Shown here one piece after another: positions 49,059-59,600 of a stretch of DNA of 64,000 bases. Within the stretch, counting starts at the first letter, position 1. The number at the start of each line of letters is the position of its first letter. Source of the stretch: Todiramphus chloris collaris (Eukaryota > Chordata > Aves > Coraciiformes > Alcedinidae); assembly GCA_025345505.1 (NCBI GenBank), contig JANVCC010000073.1, positions 11,269,108 to 11,333,107 on the forward strand, in the 5' to 3' direction. The notes under the pieces were generated by a model, which saw only the letters and a program-made list of their open reading frames with translations, ran no database searches and was not told where the DNA came from. A program made the position numbers and the translations under genes.

Positions 49059-49097
49059 GGTAGATTAGGTTGGAGGGTAGATTAGGTTGGAGGGTAG
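49057..49097 (+). repeat. 17-bp minisatellite inside CR1 3' UTR, 2.4 copies
   Basis: The unit 'agggtagattaggttgg' occurs at 49057 and 49074 and then partially. It is the same array as at 47254-47330 in the sister CR1, but with fewer copies and G in place of T at one unit position. Confidence 0.93.
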
Positions 49098-49187
49098 CTT
49101 ATATGATCCTGCCCTGGCAGGGGGGTTGAACTCGAAGATCTCCAAGGTCCCTTTCAACCCCTAACACTCTGTGATTCTGTGATTCAT

Positions 49188-52100
49188 CTTGTAGGATTTG
49201 TTTGCTGTCTTCAGGCTATGCTTTGCAAGAGACGGAAATACCAAGGGAGCCATGGGTTGTAAAACAGGTATATGTAATCCTTCTCACATGGTCTGAATCC
49301 ATTTCAGGGCTGAATTTGTGGGAAGTCAGCAGTTCATGGAAACAATTTCAGCTGAAAGATAAAATTAGTGAGGGGAAAAAAAAAATAAAAGGACAATGAG
49401 GGATATGAAAGTATACCATGCAATCTTCTGGGGTAGTCTGGTTTAAGACTTCAGTTCCCAAGGCCTGCCACTAGATGGTAATAAAAACTAAAATAATAAA
49501 ACTGATGTGCCATTAACATCTCTGCCAGCTACAGCCACAGGAGTTTCCCAACACTGCATCACAGCCCCTCTATGCCTGTGAACCCAAAAGAAAGACACTT
49601 GTTCCTTCAAAGTCCATCAGACTGATATTACCTCCTAACCACAACAACTTGCAGCAGTTGGGCTCTTCAGCTGTGCTAGGAAAGCACATTGCACAGTGGC
49701 ATCTGCCAGTGAGGACAGCTGGAGTGGGCACAGGACAGGTCCCTAGCTACATGGCACACAAGAGATTTAGGCAAGTCTTTACATTCATGCAGACCCTCAC
49801 CTTCCCAGAAGCTCTCTGTGATTTACGCACTGCTCCCAGCTGAGATGGGCTTCCCAACCTGCAGTTCAGAGGAAGACAAGCTTTTCCTGAACATGTCACA
49901 AAAATGACTGGCAGAGACTGCTAGGCTTTGTGGCATGTTAGTCACTTCTAAGCCTGGATGTGGCTCAGATATTCCCACTCCTCCACTGCATTTACAGTAA
50001 TGAGGAGATATACCACCTTCACTTCCTGCTCACAAAGATCTCAGTTTTTCTCAGACTGCTTGATCTACTAAAAAGTATTCAGTAAAACAGAGAATAATTA
50101 AGGGCTTTGGCTTTCCTGGAGCAAATATCATAACAGACACTGAAGCAGGTCTGATGGTACCCTTTAATAGGGTGGCATCATTTGGAGGTTCAAGATCATT
50201 TGAGACAGAACCAGGCTTTTAGCATAAAGGCTCACTGCCAAGTTTGAAGATGCCCATGTATGGCAGGATGTTCTAGCAAAACAGTCTCCAACTAAACAGA
50301 GCTTTTAAAAACGCTAGATATTCATGGAAAAATACTGGATTTTGGGTACAAAACCAGACTCAAAACCAGTAGGAGATCAAAGACAGTTCAAAGCTCTTCT
50401 TTCATCATCTAGTCACCAACAAAATCACTGCTTTAATAGAGAGGCCAAGTGCATGAACCTGCTTTGCCACCTTCTCCCTCCAAGACCATCACTTATATTT
50501 TTATCAGGACTATCAACCTGTGATTACATGAACTAATTTGGTCTGATCTCTTGTGATCTGTTCTGATGATGGGAGTGTGGCAGTTCATTGTTCTTCATCT
50601 ATCCCTTGATTTTTCCTTCCTTTACATACCTTTTGGCCTGACTTTAGCAGAACCAATACACCAAGAGCTTCAGCTGCTCATTTCTAGTCTTTCCTGCATA
50701 CACTAAGAGAGAGCACACTTGGTCTGTGTTGTACAAGGCAGTCACACAGCTTCAGGAGCCCAGCTTCTTTTCAGATGCAAGATGACATGCATAAGGAATG
50801 GGAGAGTTTTGCTATTGCCAAATAGGATCATTCATTACATTTCTTGTTTTGTGGCAAACCCAGGTACCATGGTCCTGGCTGCAGAGGGCTTGCAGAAGGG
50901 GACACTTGCCTTTCCTCTTAAGGAATGTTTCCACAGAGCATCCCCCTCAATATGTGACACGTAACCTGGCAGGGGCTCCACTTACTGCCACTTCCACGGC
51001 GATTACTATCTCCCTTCAGCAAGAGTTGAGTAGTCTGGAAGGAAAATCTGAAGTAGAATATTTCAAACAATGAAATAAAGTGAACTGCTTGAAGCATCAC
51101 ACAACTTGGAAGGTGTCAGGAGCTAAATTACTCCAGAAGCACCAAATCATATGCTGTCAGAAGCAATCCTGCATTGGCAGAGAGAAGATGGACAAAGCAG
51201 CCTCATAGACCCCTTCTTTGCATCTTGGCATATATAATTTTTCTGTTAATGACTTGTAATTGCATCCTACATGTCAGAACACATTTTTGATTCCTTACTT
51301 GATAAAGTGCTGGGGTCAGTAAGATCATCCAATTAACTACATGGTCCAATACCTCCCCAAGTGCCAAAACCTCCCTTACCAAGTTGTCCAGGATTGTCTT
51401 TCTGTACCTCTGCAAGGGCCCAAGGGGGAAGGGACCAGAGCAGAAAGAAACATTCATTCCCTTCATTTAAAAATGTAAAATGCATTTAGGACTGCTTATA
51501 ATAGTGTTGTAAATCTTATTTCCATAAAGTACCTTCAGGGCTAATTCATGCGACATTAATCATATTCCAGCTTCTCTCAGCTGTTAATTCATCTGCAGGG
51601 TTTTTAATAAAAGATTTTGTATGCATTTTCAAGAGGCAAAAATCATACCAACAAAGGCTCAGAGCAGAAATTTCCATGACCTGGAACAAGGCCACCTTAG
51701 AGGCTCCCAAGCTGCTGCTCAGCATGTTTCACTCCCTGACTGAGCTCTCCTTGGCTCTGACCAGGGTTATCTCACCCTGTATTCAATGACGCCCTATGGT
51801 GATGAGGTTTGGCTAAGGGACAGGCAGTAATATATTTCCAGGTCATTTCCTTCATGTGCAATCTGATTTATTCCCAGCCAGTTCACTGGCATTGTTTAGT
51901 GGCAGAACCATTAATTATTCCTTTAAATTTCATTTAAAATTCCAAGCACTGCCTCCCTCCATCCTCCCAGAATTATAATCTGATTTGTGGATAAACACAC
52001 TTGTTTCCTTTTACCCCACTTGTCTAAAAGCTCTTCTTTCCAAGAAAGGTCTCATTTTATTTCCATATCATGTTGGGGATGTGACAAGCTCTCAGAAGCA

Positions 52101-54335
52101 TGGTTTCTGCTTTCTTGGTGACCAGGGAAGACAGTTGTCCCTGACCAGGGAATGCCACAGCACATCCAGAGAGATGGGATACACCTCTTTAACATGATGC
52201 ACATACAAATCTCCCTTAGCAAGTCCGCAAGTGGTGCCAAGTTGCAGCAGGGTGACAAGGAATTGCTGTGCTGCATTACAATGTCTGTTCAAAGTCCTCC
52301 TTCACTAACATTCTCTCTGACCCAATCAACAGCCCCACCTGCACCTCCTCACTCATCCCATGGGCCTCATCAAGTCCTTGTCTCTTTTTGCTCCTTGCAA
52401 AGGCAACCTCTAAAACTGCCAGGCTTGTGACTCCACATTCAAACTGCGTGTTTTTCCTCCAGGTGAGCCTTGGATAACAGGGAGAGCTGGCCTCATGTTA
52501 CCAGCCAGGCAACAGGTCTGTCCTCAGCCCCTTCTTCCTCAAGGTCCTTTTCCATGTACAAAGCCAGATTTTGGAGGATTTCATTGTCTAACTTCATTCC
52601 TTAAATCAGCTTGTTGTCAAATGCTTTTTTTAAGTGCACTCCATATTCAAGGGAATGTCACTGTGGCTGCAGAAGCCCATCTCTTGCTGCAGTTAATTAC
52701 ACAGAATAACATTAAAACCAGCCTCAAAGTACAGGAGCCCAGTTGTCAAAGGGAAAGTGACGGAGGCTTTCCAGAAACAGTTTCCTCTTCACAGTGCAGG
52801 CTATAAAAATTAAAAGCCAGGAGCCACCTGCATTCATTAACAAGGTAGAAAGCTGGGCACCTTCCCAATGTCAGACTGGGTAGCTTGCAATAGTGATACT
52901 CACTCAAGGTAATAGTCTCACCTGATAACTCAATTTTTCTTTGAGTTACTTAACCACATTTTAAAAAAAAATAAAAAATTGAAATTATTCCCATGGAAAA
53001 CAAGACTTCTAAATACCTGGACACTTTCAGTGTGAAGTGACATTTTTAAATTGCTTTTTTTTCCTTCTTTTTTTTTTTCTTTACTTTCCTCAACTGAAGT
53101 TAATTGAAAATTTGCCTCAGTTCCTTAAGCTGTGGCTTTAGAAGAAGAAATCATTGGTGTCATTAAATCGAGGAAATCCTTTTCTTTCTTTTAAAAACAG
53201 GACATAAGTAATAGAGAACCAAATTAAGCATAGATGGGACAACATTAGATTTAAACAGCCATAGTGAGAAGGGAAACATATCACAGTTTTTCTTGGAGAA
53301 AATGTGTAGAAACTTAGGAGTAATTGTTGGTGAGCAAATAAAACCTCTGTATTTCAGCTTGTGCAATTTTCCCTGTAGTTTTTTCTTTAAAGGTCAGCTT
53401 CAAATTCCTACTCTTACCACGAGCAGTTGTGGTGTTATTGTCTTCCAATGATCTCAGATGCGAACTAGATTCCCAGCTTCCATTCCAGCTGCTTTGCCAA
53501 TACGAAGGACTCCAATGGATGGTTTAAAGCTAACAAGAAGCCCCTAACTGCTCACTGAACTAACTGAACTTGCAGTCAGATGCATCACAAGCCATGCAAA
53601 GGCAATCAGTGCCTGGACAGGCCCTTGGATGAAGAGACTGTACTTGCACATCTTGCAAAGCTGCACCCAGGCTGGCTGCTGTTACACAGTAGAGACAGGC
53701 GACCAGCATTTGCTGGGAACAGGGGCATGGCTCTAAGCCTGCACTGAGAACACAAACCAGTGGAGGTCTAACCTCACCAGTAAGTCATTCAAGTGTGTAT
53801 GAGAGTAAAAACAAAACCAAACAACTGAGCAAATCAGAGTCAAAATGCTGATTGAGGCTGCATTTTGGGTAAGAGATTAGTTTGTGCTCCAAACCTCTTG
53901 TCTGTTGACATCTACAAAACTCATCTCCACAAGCTCAGCACTGGCACAAATGTATCCCCTTGGGACTGTACCCTTGTTTTTTGCTCCATCTGCAACTCTC
54001 TCCTCAGAAGAACTTGTATTTCCTCTCTCTTCCCTTCTTTCTACCTATGCTTCTTCCTTTCTCAGACCCTTCCTTCAGGGATGACAGTCCAATACTGTAG
54101 CTATTCCAGTTATGTCAAAGAAAGGGAAACATTTTTCTATTATTAGAAGCCTCTTTTCTACTATTCTCCTGCCCACTGCGTTGCAGTCCTCACCCATCCC
54201 ACCTATTGCATCTCAGCCTGATCTTTAACACTGTAAAACAGCATCCCAAGAATACCTCATTAAAGGCCAAAAAATTCAAGAGCATGCTGTCTAATGCCCT
54301 GTTTCACAGCTAAAATGTGGCCTTGCAAGTGGCAC
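49188..54335. other. Non-coding DNA, no gene seen; possible conserved block near 51.5-52.0 kb
   Basis: No exon or CR1 copy is recognised in 5 kb. Bases 51490-51970 are repeat-free and rich in TTAAT/ATTAAT words. Examples are 'ctgttaattcatctgcagg' and 'ccattaattattcctttaa', compatible with a conserved non-coding element. Open frames up to 103 codons have no recognisable product. A T-rich tract lies near 53055-53085. Confidence 0.45.
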
Positions 54336-54339
54336 AGAC

Positions 54340-54472
54340 ACAAAAACCAAACAAAAAAAAACCCAAAAAAAACCCCAAACCAACCAACCAAAACAAAACA
54401 ACAAAACTAAAACAAAGAAAAAACCCCAACAATAAATCTCACCATACAAAAAACCCACCCCCAACTCATTCC
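54340..54472. repeat. A/C-rich low-complexity tract
   Basis: The sequence is almost entirely A and C on the plus strand (words such as 'aaccaaccaaccaaaacaaa'), giving strong strand asymmetry for about 130 bp. The predicted Lys/Asn/Pro/Thr-rich frame through it is an artefact. Confidence 0.85.
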
Positions 54473-56605
54473 TTTTCTTACCTTTCTTTTGCTTTCATTC
54501 CTAAAAGAGTTTTTTTTTTCCTTAGTATTTCTGTAGGTTCCCCACTGCCCCACACAGTCTTTTACTATAATAAGACAGACTCTCCACGTCATTACCAGAC
54601 AACCTAAGTCACACTCTGAATGTTTTCTGCATTTCATCTTGGAAAATACCATTCATATCACTGCTATTATTTGTGTACTTATTTTAAATATAGCCACCAC
54701 CAAATGCTAATAAAACTGTGTGATACCAGTAGTTATCTTCACATTTTCCACTGAATAGAGTGTCTGTAATTCCCTTCTCACAGCCCCCACTAAAGCAATC
54801 CTCCCCCAAAATAGTCCCAACCAATACATTTGGCAGCTAGCAATAATTATTTTGGAGTTCCATGGCTGCAACTGAACAGAACCACCATGAGTTCCACAAG
54901 CAGCTTACTTTGGTCATCTTGGATAATCTGTTTACTTAGTGTTATGTAGTTCAGATTGATTTTGCTATTATATTCAGCTCTACTGGAAAGAAAATCAGTA
55001 AATAACTTTTTTTTTTTTGGTGTGACAATCATGGGTTGTCTGATGGTCTATTGACAGTTAAACTGCCACCAGCAGAGATCACTCTGTAGGAGGGAAAAGA
55101 TCACAAGCTCCATAGACACTCTCAGGCCAGGCTCAGGCAGAGCTAGTGCTCAGGAAACACAACAAAAGCCAGACAGCTCTCCCATTCCGCCCACGCTCCC
55201 CCCCCCCCCCCCCAGTCATGGAAACCCAGTTTTCCTCTGTGAAAATGTGCATTATGGACCTGTAAGGCTGCAGCATATCCTTGAACTTCTGGGAGGCTGC
55301 AGGCACATACAAGACAGCTCTGAGCATGACCTTCCTGCAGAGCTAAAAACCTGTCCAGTCAAATCCTGTACACACACATGCAGCAAGCTGTCTGTAAACT
55401 GCCCTGCTTGCCGATCACCTGTTGGTACTGCTCTGCATCCCCTCAGTAACACATCCCTAAGAACTCACAGGGAAAATTAAAACCACACCCAGCTCTGAGA
55501 TCCAGACCCAAGATAAAGTCAAAGCCCATGTTTCTGTTCTCCTAGCTACTCCTTACTTTGCCTTTTATTTTTGATTTTTATTGCTCCTCCTCTTTCTTAC
55601 CACCTACAGAAGATCTCAGGCAAATCTTTAGCAGCAGCTCCACATCTTCAGACCCTTGACTTCACATTGAACCACACTGCTTCACCCAGCCCCATGCCAA
55701 TAACGCAACACAACACACCCCAACATTTACCTAAAAGCTTACATGAAAAAACTACTCTCCAACCTCCACCACCAGTCCAACTCCCCACCTTAAAGCAGTC
55801 CTCTGCTGCTGGGCTTTGCCCCGTTTAACTCATTACAGCTGTGGCAGGCAGGGCTAACTTCACAGGGCTAGTGAACAATAAGGTAATAGGCAGCTCTGAT
55901 GTATGTGGACACTAGTTCTACTGAGATGAGTCATTTTGTAAATGTGGAGGGTGGGCAATCAAATACCACCTCTTTTTTCTTCTCTAAATTTTAGACTTCA
56001 GGAAGTCAAGGATAAGTATACCTCCTGTTTAGAAAACATTGTTCATGTAGCAACATGAATACTGGATACTCCTCTACAAAGTATCTGCAGGTATCATAAA
56101 ACTAAGCTCCTACTGCTGTTTTCTCACAGGATTAAAACCAGCTGGGGACTGGGACATAGTTGTCCTAGCAAAAAAGATCCTTCTCCTTACAGTTCCTAAT
56201 TCATGGGATGCCAAAACTATCTATCTGTCATCTCCTACCCTTAAGAAACAATTCACCCTCTATTTCACTCCAGCCAATCTGTCTATTTCATGGCTCAGAA
56301 CAACGCACATGCCATCACTTCCTGCAGTAATCTGCAGCACAACTGCACCAAGGGCAACATATTTAATTTCCCATAAGTTTGTATGAAGTCTTTAACAAGG
56401 GCAAATACTTTAAATGAACATTTGAAGACATGTTCACATCCTGGAAATTCTTATAACATAGTTGGATTGATAGATGTAGTAGATTAGTTTGGGTACATTT
56501 TGATCTAATATAATACTCAAGTGATTAAAGCAAGGGAGCTGCATGCAATGCACTGCTTAAAGAAAAATAACATGTTTTCTTGTGAAAAGCATCAAGATGT
56601 TCTTA
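54473..56605. other. Non-coding DNA, no gene seen
   Basis: Only short frames of under 90 codons and simple runs, including the C16 run noted separately. No exon or CR1 is recognised before 56606. Confidence 0.5.
55198..55213. repeat. C16 homopolymer
   Basis: Sixteen uninterrupted C (G16 on the minus strand), preceded by C-rich 'ccgcccacgct'. Long G runs can form quadruplexes and are prone to sequencing and length errors. Confidence 0.93.
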
Positions 56606-56667
56606 GGGCTTAGACTAGATGACCTTTAAAGGTCTCTTCCAACTCAAAGCATTCTATGATTCTATGG
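56606..56667 (+). mobile_element. CR1 3' terminal fragment, 60 bp
   Basis: 'cttagactagatgaccttt' then 'aaaggtctcttccaactca' and the octamer tail 'attctatgattctatgg'. It is an extremely 5'-truncated CR1, and the only CR1 recognised after 49.2 kb. Confidence 0.93.
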
Positions 56668-59600
56668 CACTAACCCTCTCGCTCATACACTTCCCATACA
56701 AACATGCCCTGCCAGATGGCCACAAGTCCCTCAGTGTTTCTCTAAGTGAGCATCACAGGGTAAATTTTGTTCTCACACACCCTTGATTACAACGACTCCA
56801 GGAGAGACTCTAGTGGAGCACTTGCAGGTGAGGCCAGTACAGGACTGATGGCACAACCAGTGTTGTCCAGGGAGAGATTTGGACACCTGGCAGAGAGAAG
56901 CAGCAGCAAACATTGAGGCTTGATTTTTATGTTCATTCAGGCCTTCACATCTCCTTCTCAATCACCTTCATAAAGCAAGTTACCCTTTTCCTAAATATTT
57001 ATTTGAAAATTGTTCCTGAATTTATGTTGGGAACAGGAAACAGAAAATCTAAGGTTTTTGCATCCAAAGCTGCTTGTACTACATCAGACCAGCTCTACCT
57101 GAAGGCAACATTTCTCTCCCCAGGCAAGCTTTTGAAGAGCTGTCACACTGTGATGTCTAACATCCAGCTCATGTGCCTTGCTCTTGGATGCCAGCCCTTC
57201 ACCCTTCGTACTCAGTTTCATTTCACTGTTAGAGCAACAGCAGCTGCTGCAGAGATGGCAGCAGTTACTGTTGCTAGGGCTGGGGATGGTGTAACTTCTG
57301 TACAAAGTGGAACTATGGCATGGTGACAGCCAGGTGACCACTGATGACTTTGGTCTATTTCTTCCTGGCATAAGAGTCATGTTCTGTCTGAGGGTTGATA
57401 CTGATACCTCCTTCCCAGACATTTCACTAAGCCTTCCCCTTATGAAGTGTTTCCTGGAATGTTTTGTGAGACAGTGGAACTTGCTTCACCCAAATGCCTC
57501 CATGGCTTTCCCCACCTGTGTCACTGTCAGCACCCTTGCTCTTCCCTTGGTACTGCACTTGTCTCTCTTGGGAAAATGACTAGTGTGCATGATGACCAGA
57601 GAGTCTAATAAAGGAAAAATTATACATATTACACAGGAAACTGAACTGAAAGATCTTTTTCAGGCCTCTGTATGTACTAATAGGCTTTAGTAGCCTGTAC
57701 CAGATTCATCTGGGACTCCCACCATGGAGTCTAAGAGATATGGCTAGAATCCATGGTTCTAAGAGCTCTACTTAAGCTCTGGCACAATTTCTAGTTTAAA
57801 CTATTCCTGACTGAACTGCTGCATGGACAGTATCTTTCCTTGCCTGATGGTGATCACGGGCTCATTAGGGCCACTGTCTTGTTAAATGTGGCGAGGTTGC
57901 ACCCAGACTAGTGAGGGTACTTCTGGCACTGTGGTCACCTTTTGCCCCCAGCTTTGTTTTACTTTCCCTTGCTTTCCTTTCCTGCCAGACTTCATGGGTA
58001 GGAAAGGGGGGAAACAGAGGATAGAAGGACAAAAACCTGCCCCTGACTATCACTGGATAAACACAAAAAGCTAAGCCAAAATGTGATGGTTGTTTGCAGC
58101 AGGCAAATCTAGAAAATGAAGAAATAAGTCCCCTGGTAGGTGGGGAATACAATGAACCACACTTTCTAGTGTCCCATGCACAGCCCGTTTACTGACCTTG
58201 GAAAGATGTTGGGGATAAGACCGCATAGCTCATGTGCTTGACTGTGAGCATATGATTAACTTGTGGAAAGATGCATTACCAGGGTACAGCTCAGCTCTGG
58301 TGAAAGCTTCTGGCAACTCCTACTGCTTTCAATAGAATGCATAGAGAAATCCAGAAACACCAGACACACTATAACTTGATGGATTTGTCAAAAACATTTT
58401 TGCAATTTTATCATGTTTTTATGTGGTGCAGAATCGTGAGCTTTTTCTGCATGTGATACAGTCTAAATGCCTTGAATTGCTTATATTGGAAAGCTGACCT
58501 TTTGTGTGTTGGTGTTGTAACACATCATGCTAAGGCAGGGAGTTTGGAGGCAGCCTGTGCCGAGGTTAGGAAGAGAGCAGTTTGCCACAGTGGGACTGAC
58601 CTATGTGTGTAGGTCTTGACTTGGGAAAGTTGTGAAAGTGGGAGGCAAGTTTTGGAAGGATGGGACCATGTTCACATCAGCAGAATTTTGCATTATAACA
58701 CAGGAAAAGTATTCACATCCCTTGGCAGACAGCACAGGGCCCATGAAAATGGCAGCAGGGAGGAGAGGACTCCTGGGTGGAAGGGACAGCTCATGCAAAT
58801 AGATGGCTGCTTGTACACTGTAAAGGATAGATGTGTCTTGCTCTGACAGGTGGTGTGGCCTCAGGGTCTCAAGAGAGGGTAAGTGTCCCAGAAGATATGG
58901 GGAAGGAAGTGTCAGATCTTGTTAATCTTCTTGTGGGTGTGGGAAGGGAGAGCAGCCATTCTCTTCAGATACAAATGCTCCTGTAAAGACCATACTGGGT
59001 CTGTAGATGATGTATTTGTAGTTCTATAGGTGAGATGCTGTTCCTCTGGGTCCATTACTTAGGGATCTTCACAGCACAGCTCTGTCCTTAGGTCTCCCCA
59101 TTCCTGCTGGCAAGAGTGGTCCCACACAGAGCAGGTCCTCAGCATAAATCAGGCTCAGATCCCTCTTGCAGTTGATTTCTTATGCTTTCTGCCTCTCCCT
59201 TTGCAGCATGCAAGAGCTCCCTGGTTACTGCTGTATTTGAAGACTTGGTTGAAGAAACTCACTTTCTTTCAGCCAATTTTCAGAGAAGTTCCTCTTGGAG
59301 CAATTTGAACTTTTTTTCCCTTAAGTAAGGCTTTGCTGACAGCAGCTGCTCTGCTGTCAGTGATGACAAGTAAAGAGGAGTGTGGAGCTGAACATGAAGG
59401 AGGAGCAGAAGGAACAGTAATGAAAAGCAGCAGCATTGCAGTGGCTTGAAGGTTTTGGCATCAGCCAAACTGAAAACAGGGACATGTGGGAATCAGGGTC
59501 AGGGAAAAGTGAACAGCAGAGAAGCTGCTGAACATCTCAGCCAAGACTGTACAGTTGCTTAACATTAGCACCACTCATGCTGTTGTGAGGGTATATCAAG

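Larger units (their letters stand above)
48686..49187 (+). mobile_element. Young CR1 LINE 3' fragment, right arm of inverted pair
   Basis: Starts in the ORF2 text '[19 protein letters not shown]' and ends at 'ctctgtgattctgtgattc'. It is about 98% identical by eye to the antisense copy at 47170-47700. An 11-bp tandem duplication ('ctctttaggtctctttag') breaks the frame near 48760. The two copies form an inverted repeat with about 1 kb between the arms. Confidence 0.95.

Noticed and set aside
56913..57326. 137-codon plus-strand ORF
   Set aside because: Hydrophobic start and Ala-rich patch come from simple sequence; no recognisable product or exon signals.
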